Shown one piece after another: positions 29,608-37,329 of a stretch of DNA of 64,000 nucleotides. Source of the stretch: Winogradskya humida (GTDB taxonomy: Bacteria > Actinomycetota > Actinomycetes > Mycobacteriales > Micromonosporaceae); contig NZ_BOMN01000101.1 in assembly GCF_016862215.1 (NCBI RefSeq), positions 59,105-123,104 of the forward strand. The letters run 5' to 3'. The notes under the pieces are model-generated. The model was not told the origin of the DNA, did no database searches, and saw only the letters and a list, made by a program, of their open reading frames with translations. The translations under genes and the position numbers were made by a program. Positions within the stretch are counted from its first letter, which is position 1. Each line of letters opens with the position of its first letter.

Positions 29608-30627
29608 TCAGGGCGCGGTCAGCGGTGCGGTGAGACCGTCCGGGGAGGTACGCGGGGACAGCTTGCTCGCCGCCGGCACGGGGTTCGGGAAGCCCAGCGT
29701 CGCGAGCTTGCCGCCGACCTGGTTCTGCGCCTGGCAGTCCTCGGTGCAGGCCGTCGGCGGGTTCGCCACCTCGGTCGCGTCCTCACCGGTGACCATGCCC
29801 AGGCGGCCGCCGCTCGCCACGTCCCAGACGCTCGTCGCGCCGCAGTGGTCCTTGGTCTCGGTGAGGCCCAGCGCGTTGGTGAAGTCAGGGCCGCACGACG
29901 CCTGCGGGATGCGCGTGGCGACCTGGGCGCTGTCGCGCAGGATCAGCTTCGGGGAGAGGTCGCTGCCGATATTGACGCGCGGGCTGACGCGTACGCACAG
30001 GTCGCCGGCCGGACCGGTCTGCTCGCTCGTGCAGCCGGAGCCCAGCCATTTACCCAGGTTGGCGCGGAAGTTGGGGTTGTCGTAGTAGAACGTGCTGTCC
30101 GCGAGGGTGTGCACGATCCGGGTGCGGGTGCCGTCGCCGCGGGCCACCTCCATCTGGAAGATGCCGCCCTGCGCGCAGTCCTTCGCCTGGATCTTCATGC
30201 TCAGCCCGCTCGTGCCGGTCCGCGAGATCGTCATGTCCTCGTCGCGCAGTTCCAGGCTGATGCCGCTGGTCAGGGCGAGGCCGCGGTGATCGGGGACCTT
30301 GCCCGCGTACACCGGGGTGAGCTTGCCGCCGGTCATGTCGCCGGTGCTGGCGGCGCCGGTGAACGCGTAGTCGTAGATGGCGAACGTCGCCGGGTCGATG
30401 GTGAACTGCGTGTACTTGCCCTGCACCAGGAAACGGGTGGCGGGCGCGGCGACCGTACCCCGGAACCGGTCCTTCTGGCCGACCTTGCCGAGCACCGCGT
30501 AGCTGCCGCCGGTGCAGAACTTGGAGCTGGCCGCCTCCGCGGGGGCTGCCGCGACGACCGCGGCGAGCGGGACGGCCGCGGCGAGCACGGCGAACGCCGC
30601 GAGGCTTGTGGAGCGAAGAGTTGACAT
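29608..30627 (-). CDS. Secreted protein of unknown function
   Basis: 339 aa with a clear signal peptide (SLAAFAVLAAAVPLAAVVAA; AEA-type cleavage site). The mature part is predicted mostly beta. It contains eight or so Cys, including CTSEQTGPAGDLC and CTEDCQAQ, compatible with extracellular disulfides. No family or catalytic motif is recognised. It lies 19 bp downstream of where the HEAT-repeat gene starts, on the same strand, so it may precede that gene in one transcript. It is divergent from the lectin-domain gene at 30778. The 150-bp gap between them contains no clear promoter that I can point to. Confidence 0.75.
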   Translation of the reverse strand: MSTLRSTSLAAFAVLAAAVPLAAVVAAAPAEAASSKFCTGGSYAVLGKVGQKDRFRGTVAAPATRFLVQGKYTQFTIDPATFAIYDYAFTGAASTGDMTGGKLTPVYAGKVPDHRGLALTSGISLELRDEDMTISRTGTSGLSMKIQAKDCAQGGIFQMEVARGDGTRTRIVHTLADSTFYYDNPNFRANLGKWLGSGCTSEQTGPAGDLCVRVSPRVNIGSDLSPKLILRDSAQVATRIPQASCGPDFTNALGLTETKDHCGATSVWDVASGGRLGMVTGEDATEVANPPTACTEDCQAQNQVGGKLATLGFPNPVPAASKLSPRTSPDGLTAPLTAP

Positions 30628-30777
30628 GCCGGGGACTCTGTCCGGGTTTGCCCTAAGCGCGGGTTAGTTGCAGGTTAAAGCAACCCTAAGGGCGCCCGAT
30701 CCTGTATTTCCGGCCACTGATCTTGGCCCGCGGATTCGGTACGGTGACGTCCACTCACGGCGGCGCATAGGGCGGTA

Positions 30778-31611
30778 ATGGACGACACCGAAGATCCACT
30801 GCTGGTCCGCCCGTACGTCTCCGCGCCCCCGCCGGTCGCCTCGTCCCCCACCTGGCCCGCGTCGCCTCCCGCCCCCGATCTCGCGGAGGCGACCGTTGTC
30901 ATCCCCCGCGTTCCGCCCGCGGTCCTCCCCCGGCGTCGCCGCCGCTGGGCGCTGCTGATCGCCCTGGTGGTCGCCCTCGCTGCGGCAGGCCTGGTCACAG
31001 CCTTCCAACCCCACCCGCACCGTACGCCGCAAGCTTTCGTCGACGTCTCGCTCCCACCGTGGTCCACCGCGGCAACTCCGGCCGGGGTGCCCTCCTCGGT
31101 CGCCGCCACCCGTACTTCCCGTGTCCGGACGCGCTCACCTGGTGCTACGCGGCCGTCAGCGTCCCGTGCGTCGTCCTCGTCCCCCACCCCCTCGTCCTCC
31201 GCTGCCCCGTCGCCGGAGCCGTCGCCGTCCGTGGTGTCCGCCGTGGCGCGGACCGGGACGATCACCGAGGCCGGCGGCTACTGCCTCGACCTCAACGGCG
31301 GCGTGGCGATCGACACCAACCACGTCCAGGTCTTCGACTGCAACGGCACCGCCGCCCAGGTGTGGACCCTCGACACCGACGGCACCCTGCGCGTCAGCGG
31401 CAAATGCGCCCAGAGCAGCGACGACACCCGCGTCCGCATCACCACCTGCCGCGGCCAGGACACCACCCTGTGGCGGGTCGAGGGCGCCACCGTCATCAAC
31501 GTGGCGACCGGCGACTGCCTCACCGACCCCGCCGGCGGCAGCCGCGTCGGCGCCGGCGTCCGCACGAGCGCCTGCAACGGCAGCGGCAACCAGCGCTGGA
31601 TCCTGCCGTAG
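30778..31611 (+). CDS. Single-pass membrane protein with C-terminal ricin-B lectin domain
   Basis: 277 aa. A Pro-rich cytoplasmic N-terminus (about 45 residues) precedes a basic RRRRRWALLIALVVALA membrane anchor (about 50-75). An extracellular Ser/Pro/Thr linker follows. The C-terminal domain (about 155-277) is a ricin-type beta-trefoil with the QxW signature repeats: AAQVWTLD, DTTLWRVE and GNQRWILP. It probably binds carbohydrate at the cell surface. The start ATG follows AGGGCGG. A 17-bp tandem repeat begins 5 nt after the stop. Confidence 0.87.
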   Translation: MDDTEDPLLVRPYVSAPPPVASSPTWPASPPAPDLAEATVVIPRVPPAVLPRRRRRWALLIALVVALAAAGLVTAFQPHPHRTPQAFVDVSLPPWSTAATPAGVPSSVAATRTSRVRTRSPGATRPSASRASSSSPTPSSSAAPSPEPSPSVVSAVARTGTITEAGGYCLDLNGGVAIDTNHVQVFDCNGTAAQVWTLDTDGTLRVSGKCAQSSDDTRVRITTCRGQDTTLWRVEGATVINVATGDCLTDPAGGSRVGAGVRTSACNGSGNQRWILP

Positions 31612-31616
31612 CGCCC

Positions 31617-31666
31617 GCCGGCCCATAGCATTCGCCGGCCCCTTGCATTCGCCGGCCCTAGCACTC
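31617..31666. repeat. 17-bp tandem repeat directly after a stop codon
   Basis: Three units: GCCGGCCCATAGCATTC (31617-31633), GCCGGCCCCTTGCATTC (31634-31650) and GCCGGCCCTAGCACTC (31651-31666). The array fills the gap between the lectin-domain gene and the YccF gene. Confidence 0.85.
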
Positions 31667-31673
31667 GTCGGTC

Positions 31674-32066
31674 ATGCTTGAGGGTGTGCGAACGATCCTC
31701 AACATCCTCTGGTTCATCTTCGGCAGCGGGTTCCTGCTCGCGATCGGCTACGGCATCGCGGCGCTGATCTGCTTCGCGCTGATCGTCACGATCCCGTTCG
31801 GAATCGCGGCCATGCGCCTGGCGGTGTATTCGCTGTGGCCGTTCGGGCGCACGGTGGTGAGCCGCCCCAGCGCCGGGGTCGCCTCCGGCATCGCCAACGT
31901 CCTGTGGGTCGTGCTCGCGGGGTGGTGGCTGGCGCTCACCCACATCACCGCCGGGATCGCGCTGTGCGTGACGGTCATCGGGATCCCGTTCGGAATCGCC
32001 AACTTCAAGCTCGTACCCGTGGCATTCTGGCCTCTCGGACGAGAGATCGTCGAGCTTGACGGGTAG
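31674..32066 (+). CDS. YccF-domain inner membrane protein
   Basis: 130 aa, four hydrophobic segments, with the duplicated YccF signature: TIPFGIAAMRLAVYSLWPFGR and GIPFGIANFKLVPVAFWPLGR. The two halves are internal repeats. The family is widespread; its function is not established. It is short and complete, starting at the ATG at 31674. It may be transcribed with the neighbouring GGDEF gene or alone. Confidence 0.92.
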   Translation: MLEGVRTILNILWFIFGSGFLLAIGYGIAALICFALIVTIPFGIAAMRLAVYSLWPFGRTVVSRPSAGVASGIANVLWVVLAGWWLALTHITAGIALCVTVIGIPFGIANFKLVPVAFWPLGREIVELDG

Positions 32067-32168
32067 GCCGTGGCCTCGCCGTGATCGACAGGACACGGCC
32101 TGAGCGGTCGCCGCGCGTGTATGGTGGCTTTCCCTTCACCGGGCCGGGCCGAGACCGATAGGCAGCGC

Positions 32169-33650
32169 ATGCCACGTGTGCCACCCCTGCTAGTGCCGGC
32201 GTACGCCGCTGCCGCGGGCGTGCCCGCAGCGGTCGCCCCCGGCAGTGCCGTGGCGCATTTCTCCTACCTGATCTGCTTCACCAGCCTCGTCGCACTCGGC
32301 TGGGCGCGACTGCGCACGATCACCGGCCCCGTCCGCAGCGGCTACGCGTACGTCATCGGGGCGCTCACCGTCTGGGTCGTCGGTGACCTGTTGTCCGACG
32401 TGCTGACGTGGCTGCTGGGGCCGATGGGGGACGTGCAACCCTCCGATGTGCTCTGGGTCAGCGGTTATCCGCTGCTCGCGATCGGCCTGATCAGACTGGT
32501 CCGGGTGCGGGCCCCCGGCAACCTGCGCGAAGGCATGCTCGACGCGCTCGCGATGGCCACGGTGATGGCGTGGCTGTGCTGGCAGTTCCTGATCCTGCCG
32601 GCCGCCGAGCACCAGCAACTCTCCCTGGCGATCGTGTTCGGCGCCTTCTACCCGCTCGGCGACGTCGTCCTGTTCGCCGTGGTCGCCATCCTCGTCCTGG
32701 CCCCCGGCTCGAAACACGGCCCGACCCGCTACCTGGTCGCCGCCCTCACCGTGACGATGGTCGGCGACGTCTGCATCTCCATGCTCCCGGCCCTGGTCCC
32801 GGAGCTGTCCCGCGCCGTGCAGGCCGAACGCCTCGACGGCGTCCTGCTCGTGGCCAACAGCTTCTTCGTGGCCGCGCTCGTGCACCCCCGCGCCGACCGC
32901 ATCGAGCCCGACACCGAGCACGAGGACCGCCTGCACCCCGCCCGGGTCGTCTTCCTCGGCATCTCCCTGGTGGCCCTGCCGATGTTCGCCGGACTGCAGA
33001 CCTTCGACAGCGTCCTGAGCCGCGTCTCGCTGCTCGTGTCGATCGCCCTGCTCACGTCGCTGATCCTGGTGCGTTTCGTCCTGGTCGTCCGCGGCCAGGA
33101 GGACATCCGCGCCGTCCTGGCCCACCAGAACCGCCACGACCAGCTCACCGGCCTGGCCAACCGCCAGGCCCTGCGGACCGCCCTCGAAACGTCGCTCTCA
33201 GGCGCCCACGCCTACGGCCCGGTCATCTTCTACCTGGACCTGAACGGTTTCAAACAGATCAACGACCGCCACGGCCACGCCGCCGGCGACTTCGTCCTCA
33301 TCGAATTCGCCCAGCGCCTGCGCGCCTCCCTGCGCCCCGGCGACGTCGCAGCCCGCTTCGGCGGCGACGAATTCGTCGTCCTCGCCTGCGACGTCAAAAC
33401 CCCCGCCGACGCCCACGCCATCGCCACCCGCCTCCGCAACCTCGTCACCGACCCGGTCTGCCGCGCCGGCGACTCCTACCCCCTCGGCGTCAGCATCGGC
33501 GTCGCCGCCGCAGGCGACTTCCCCACCCCCGACACCGACACCCTCCTAGCCGCCGCCGACGCCAGCATGTACACCGAAAAGCACCAGCACCGCCAGGAAT
33601 CAGCCCCGCTGCCCGCCCCGGGCGAACTCCTCGAACGCTCAGCCACCTGA
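32169..33650 (+). CDS. Membrane diguanylate cyclase (GGDEF)
   Basis: 493 aa from the ATG at 32169. The first 320 residues hold about nine membrane helices with the motifs PSDVLWVSGYPLLAIGL and FYPLGDVVLFAVV, the same sensor-type domain as in the GGDEF-EAL protein at 3047-5770. The C-terminal GGDEF domain starts at HDQLTGLANR and has an intact catalytic motif, RFGGDEFVVL. It should make c-di-GMP from two GTP in response to a membrane signal. No EAL domain. No RxxD inhibitory site is obvious before GGDEF. Confidence 0.92.
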   Translation: MPRVPPLLVPAYAAAAGVPAAVAPGSAVAHFSYLICFTSLVALGWARLRTITGPVRSGYAYVIGALTVWVVGDLLSDVLTWLLGPMGDVQPSDVLWVSGYPLLAIGLIRLVRVRAPGNLREGMLDALAMATVMAWLCWQFLILPAAEHQQLSLAIVFGAFYPLGDVVLFAVVAILVLAPGSKHGPTRYLVAALTVTMVGDVCISMLPALVPELSRAVQAERLDGVLLVANSFFVAALVHPRADRIEPDTEHEDRLHPARVVFLGISLVALPMFAGLQTFDSVLSRVSLLVSIALLTSLILVRFVLVVRGQEDIRAVLAHQNRHDQLTGLANRQALRTALETSLSGAHAYGPVIFYLDLNGFKQINDRHGHAAGDFVLIEFAQRLRASLRPGDVAARFGGDEFVVLACDVKTPADAHAIATRLRNLVTDPVCRAGDSYPLGVSIGVAAAGDFPTPDTDTLLAAADASMYTEKHQHRQESAPLPAPGELLERSAT

Positions 33651-34125
33651 CCGCACCGGCTTCAGCTTCAGAACGTCCTCACGCAACTCCCGCTCAGCAA
33701 TCGGCAACCGCGCCCAGATCGCGGCCGCAGCAAGCAGGTTGACAGCGGCGTGCGGCCCGCACACCACGTCGGTGGTCAGCGCGCCGCGGTGAAGCCGATC
33801 GAGGAAATCGCGGGCCGCGGCCGCAGCGTCCGCGGCGTGTGCGCTGACGCCGACCCGCACCGGCCGACCAGGGCCGGTTTCCCTCCCCGGCGCGGGCCTT
33901 ACCCAGGTCCTCCCAGCGGTCCGGCACGGGGATGGCCATCGGCGCTTCCAGCAGCAGCGCGACCTGGTCACCCCGGGCGAGAGCAGCCACCACCGCGTCG
34001 ACCGCCGTCGCAGGGTCGATACCGCCACCGACCGGTTCAGCCGCACGCGTGTCCAACGCAACCCAGGCGAAGCGTGACGGCGGACGAACCGAGCCGACAT
34101 CTACCGCGACAACGCACACGCCCAT
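33639..34125 (-). pseudogene. Frameshifted DUF429-like gene
   Basis: An ATG at 34125 opens a frame encoding CVVAVDVGSVRPPSRFAWV...LLLEAPMAIPV...EGNRPWSAGAG, resembling RNase-H-like DUF429-type proteins. Around 33849-33856 the coding signal moves to another frame, which continues as SAHAADAAAAARDFLDRL...CGPHAAVNLLAAAAIWARL to the stop at 33639. From memory the family usually has several dozen residues between these two motifs, so an internal deletion that also changed the frame is the likeliest explanation. The locus is tail-to-tail with the GGDEF gene (12-bp overlap). Confidence 0.68.
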
Positions 34126-34145
34126 GACCGAAGATCCCACCCCGG

Positions 34146-34937
34146 TTACTTCGGTGGTGTCCAGTGGTAGTGGGTTGAGGTGGTGATTTTGTGGAAGCCG
34201 AGGCGGCGCAGGATGGGGGCGCTGGCCGGGGAGGCGTCGACGTGGAGGAGGGGGACACCGCGGGTGACGGCGTCCTGGGCGCGGGCGGCGATCATCGCGC
34301 GGTAGATGCCTCGGCCTCGCCATTCGGGCAGGGTGGTGCCGCCGAGGAGGGCGGCGAAGTCGGTGCCCGGGTAGTACAGGGTCCAGGCGGAGCAGGCGAT
34401 GCGGTCACCGGCCTCGGCGATCAGGATGGTGATCTGGGCGGGGTCGGCCGAGACCTGGGACAGGAGCATGTCCTCGACCCAGGACAGGTCGGCGTTCCAC
34501 ACCTCGCTCTGGTGGCCGGCGATGCGGCGCAGGTCCTCGGCTTCGTGGACCTGTCGCAGCACGATACCGCCGGGCAGGACGGGCTCGGTGGCCAGCTCGC
34601 CGGCGAAACCGAGCAGGACCGTGGAGGGTTCGTCCGGCACGAAACCGGCCGCGACGAGCCGCTCGGGGAGGTCCGCGGGCAGGTCGTGGCCCCGGAGCTT
34701 CCATTCGACGCCCTGGCCGCGGGCCTGGAAGTAGTCCCGCTGGCGGGTGATCAGGCGGTCGAGGCCGGCGCCGGTGACGCCGAGGTCGCGTGGCGGCCGG
34801 ATCCTTCCCATGTGGCCGCCGACGATCCGGACGACCGGGCCGTCGTGCTCGTAGGTCACGCCGGCCGGGAGGGTGCCACCGGGCGGCATGCGCATCTGCG
34901 AGTCGTAGGCGGCCAGGAGAGCAGCGGTATCCACCAT
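34146..34937 (-). CDS. GNAT-family N-acetyltransferase
   Basis: 263 aa from the ATG at 34937. The C-terminal GNAT domain has the acetyl-CoA loop LPEWRGRGIYRAMIAARA (Q/RxxGxG/A) and ends with PILRRLGFHKITTSTHYHW. The N-terminal 130 residues are a second domain, probably a degenerate GNAT-like half. The acceptor substrate is unknown. CATATT (6 nt) before the ATG suggests a leaderless mRNA. It is preceded by an 18-bp tandem repeat that also covers the 3' end of the phosphotransferase gene. Confidence 0.88.
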   Translation of the reverse strand: MVDTAALLAAYDSQMRMPPGGTLPAGVTYEHDGPVVRIVGGHMGRIRPPRDLGVTGAGLDRLITRQRDYFQARGQGVEWKLRGHDLPADLPERLVAAGFVPDEPSTVLLGFAGELATEPVLPGGIVLRQVHEAEDLRRIAGHQSEVWNADLSWVEDMLLSQVSADPAQITILIAEAGDRIACSAWTLYYPGTDFAALLGGTTLPEWRGRGIYRAMIAARAQDAVTRGVPLLHVDASPASAPILRRLGFHKITTSTHYHWTPPK

Positions 34938-34952
34938 GGTCCCAATATGACA

Positions 34953-34995
34953 GTCAGGGACACTTTGAGGGTCAGGGACACTTTGAGGGTCAGGG
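34953..34995. repeat. 18-bp tandem repeat across a stop codon
   Basis: GTCAGGGACACTTTGAGG occurs at 34953-34970 and 34971-34988. A partial third copy, GTCAGGG (34989-34995), contains the TGA of the phosphotransferase gene (minus strand, 34990-34992). The first two copies lie just beyond the stop codon. Confidence 0.9.
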
Positions 34996-35820
34996 CAGGA
35001 GCCGCGTCCACTGTCCGGGGGCCGCGGTGAAGAACCGCATGATGGAGAACAGGCGTGCGTAAGGGGTTGCGGTCCAGTGCCGCCTCCCGGGCGCGGGCAC
35101 GGGGTGGGCGAGCCGTCCCAGGGCCCAGTGCAGGTGGTGCCAGAGGACGCGAGCGGGCCAGTCGCCCAGGTCGGAGGTGCCGAGGTAGCCGTGCAGCGCC
35201 TGGTCCGCCGCCGGCAGCGGGAGTTTCGCGAAGTCGATGGCGGGGTCGGCGAGGCAGGCGTCACCCCAGTCCACGAAACCGGTGAAACGCCCGTCGGGGC
35301 CGGCCATGAGGTTCTGGTCCGCGACGTCGCCGTGGAGCAGGACGGGTGGCAGGGGCGGGCGGCGGAGTCTGCCGAACCAGGCGGTCAGCCAGGACGCGGT
35401 CGCCGGGTCGATGAGCCCATCGGTGGCGTACGCGCTGACAAGCCGGACAGGATCGTCCGGGGTGGACGCCCGGAGGCCAGGCACGGCGGTGACGGTGTGC
35501 AGGGCGGCCAGCCCTTCGCCCACCGCTTCGTAGAACCCGGACGCGACGGGGGCGGTCACGGCGTCAGCGCCGGGAATCCGCGTGACGACCATGTAGTCGC
35601 CCGCGTACTCGACGATCGGCGACGTCGGGACGCCTGCGGCTACGGCGTACGGGATGACAAGCGCCTCGCGTGCCAGATCGGTGGCGGCCGCGGTGTCCCG
35701 GGGTATGCGGAGGATGAGCGAGTCGCCGAGCGCGTAACAGCGGTTGGCGTCGCCGCCCGGGATCGCGCGGACCAGGAGGGCGTACCGCAGACCGATGGCG
35801 TCGGCGGAGGGGTTGGGCAT
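34990..35820 (-). CDS. Aminoglycoside/choline phosphotransferase-like kinase
   Basis: 276 aa. The kinase-like fold shows the catalytic loop VLLHGDVADQNLM (HGDxxxxN) and the metal-binding FVDWGDACLADPAID. The N-lobe lacks a clear glycine loop; ILRIPRDT carries a possible ATP-binding residue. It may phosphorylate a small molecule such as an antibiotic or a sugar/amine; resistance function is not shown. It is divergent from a VOC protein gene across a symmetric 35-bp promoter. TACGAT lies 7 nt before the ATG. Confidence 0.87.
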   Translation of the reverse strand: MPNPSADAIGLRYALLVRAIPGGDANRCYALGDSLILRIPRDTAAATDLAREALVIPYAVAAGVPTSPIVEYAGDYMVVTRIPGADAVTAPVASGFYEAVGEGLAALHTVTAVPGLRASTPDDPVRLVSAYATDGLIDPATASWLTAWFGRLRRPPLPPVLLHGDVADQNLMAGPDGRFTGFVDWGDACLADPAIDFAKLPLPAADQALHGYLGTSDLGDWPARVLWHHLHWALGRLAHPVPAPGRRHWTATPYARLFSIMRFFTAAPGQWTRLLP

Positions 35821-35825
35821 CGGGG

Positions 35826-35850
35826 CGATCGTAACGGCCCGTTACGATCG
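35826..35850. promoter_or_regulatory. Perfectly symmetric bidirectional leaderless promoter
   Basis: CGATCGTAACG / CGTTACGATCG form an 11-bp inverted repeat around a 3-nt centre. Each arm contains TACGAT in the outward orientation (35843-35848 on plus, 35833-35828 on minus). Each is followed by exactly 7 nt and an ATG (35856 on plus, 35820 on minus). The palindrome may also be an operator. Confidence 0.72.
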
Positions 35851-35855
35851 CCGGC

Positions 35856-36584
35856 ATGGCGACGCGGCTGGTGCAGATCAACATGAAGGCCCGGGACGAT
35901 GCCGCGCTGGGCCGTTTCTGGGCTGCGGCGCTCGGCTGGGAGGTCTCCAGCGAGGGGCCCGGCGTGACCAACCTCGAGCCCGCGGGCTTCGTCTATCCCG
36001 ACCCCGTCGCCGTCGTCGTGGACATCATCGTCTCGCCGGAGCCCAAGACGGTGAAGAACCGCGTGCACCTCGACCTCGCCACCACGTCGGCGGCCCATCA
36101 GGCGGAGACGGTCGCGCGGTTGACGGGGCTCGGGGCGACGCTCGCCGACGTGGGTCAGGGTGATGTCCCGTGGACGGTCATGGCCGACCCGGAGGGCAAC
36201 GAGTTCTGCGTGCTGGACTCGATGTACGAGCAGACCGGCCCGATCGCCTCCGTCGTGGTCGACTGCGCGGACCCGCGGGAGATGGCCCGGTTCTGGGGCG
36301 AGGCCACGGACTGGACCGTGCACAAGGTGACCGATGTCAGCGCCGTGCTGCGCTCCGCCAAGGGCGTCGGGCCGTATCTGCAGTTCCTCCGCTCGCCCGA
36401 CGTGAAGACCGGGTGGAACCGCGTCCACCTCGACGTCCGCCCCTACCCGGCTGACGACCTGGAGGCCGAGGCTGCCCGGCTGAGGGGTCTCGGCGCCACC
36501 CCCGTCGACCTGGGCCAGGACATCACGTGGAAGGTCCTGACCGACCCCGAGGGCAATGAGTTCTGCCTGCTCACTCCGGGCTGA
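35856..36584 (+). CDS. Tandem VOC/glyoxalase-like domain protein
   Basis: 242 aa with two similar VOC half-domains. The first spans about residues 1-120 (LVQINMKARDDAALGRFWAAALGW ... VMADPEGNEFCVL). The second spans about 125-242 (VVVDCADPREMARFWGEATDW ... VLTDPEGNEFCLLTPG). Duplicated VOC proteins often bind or inactivate small molecules (bleomycin-type or glyoxalase chemistry). The metal-site residues cannot be confirmed here. It is expressed divergently with a phosphotransferase-like gene, so the two may serve the same compound (inference). Confidence 0.9.
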   Translation: MATRLVQINMKARDDAALGRFWAAALGWEVSSEGPGVTNLEPAGFVYPDPVAVVVDIIVSPEPKTVKNRVHLDLATTSAAHQAETVARLTGLGATLADVGQGDVPWTVMADPEGNEFCVLDSMYEQTGPIASVVVDCADPREMARFWGEATDWTVHKVTDVSAVLRSAKGVGPYLQFLRSPDVKTGWNRVHLDVRPYPADDLEAEAARLRGLGATPVDLGQDITWKVLTDPEGNEFCLLTPG

Positions 36585-37329
36585 ATCGCTCAGGGCTGAC
36601 CGGCGGGAGTGCCTGGTACGCCGGTCGCAGGAGCTCGGCGAGCGGCACACCCCCGTACCGCAGCGGTGGGGTGTCGATCTGGTCGAGGAGCAGGTCGGGG
36701 CGGGCCGGGCGCAGGGGGGACGGCGACGGCGCGGTGGGCGTACCCATGTCCCAGAAGTTTGAGATGTCCCCGAGACCGGGAGCGGTCGGCTCGGGCTCGA
36801 CCACCGCGGGTTGTGCTGTCGCGCGGAGCTGGGTGAGGCGGGTGAGCAGCTCGTCGCGGCCGCGGCCCCGCCAGGTGAAGGTCCCGAACGGGTCGGTCTC
36901 GAAGGAATCGGCGAGGGCGTAGACGGTGGCGGCGAGGTGGATGCAGGGCATGGGCCAGCGTTCGCAGGCGCAGTCCATGGCGACCTCGGCGAGCGAGAGC
37001 GGGAGCAGGGTGAGCCCGGCGCGGCGGAAGACGGCGTCGATGCCGGTGGGCATGCGACCGGCGAGCAGGTCGGCGACGTAACGGGCCTCGGCGGCCAGGT
37101 CGTCCTCGATGCCGGCCCATTCGGCGGCGCCGAACGCGCGGACGGCGATGCGGGACCGGAACGCGCGGGGGTCGTCGGGGCCGCGGACCTGGGCGACGAC
37201 GAGGCTGCCGGAGATGCTGAGGCTGCGTACGTGCCCGGCGCGGGCGTCGCGGCGGCCGCGGGCGAACGTCGGGGCCATGCGCAGGGCCTCGAACATCGCC
37301 ACGAACGACGCGGAGAACGACTCAGTCAC
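36571..37329 (-). CDS. SWIM zinc-finger protein
   Basis: 252 aa. The SWIM motif CACERWPMPCIH (CxC...CxH) lies near residue 140. A Pro-rich tail of about 90 residues ends the protein. The gene begins at a GTG whose first bases overlap the end of the Snf2 gene by 8 bp. In bacteria SWIM proteins are frequently encoded next to Snf2-type ATPases, as here. It probably acts with the helicase on nucleic acid or protein complexes (inference). Confidence 0.9.
   Translation of the reverse strand: MTESFSASFVAMFEALRMAPTFARGRRDARAGHVRSLSISGSLVVAQVRGPDDPRAFRSRIAVRAFGAAEWAGIEDDLAAEARYVADLLAGRMPTGIDAVFRRAGLTLLPLSLAEVAMDCACERWPMPCIHLAATVYALADSFETDPFGTFTWRGRGRDELLTRLTQLRATAQPAVVEPEPTAPGLGDISNFWDMGTPTAPSPSPLRPARPDLLLDQIDTPPLRYGGVPLAELLRPAYQALPPVSPERFSPE

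Noticed and set aside
34990..35820. Antibiotic resistance gene
   Set aside because: The kinase fold is clear, but nothing in the sequence identifies an antibiotic substrate; it is left as phosphotransferase-like.
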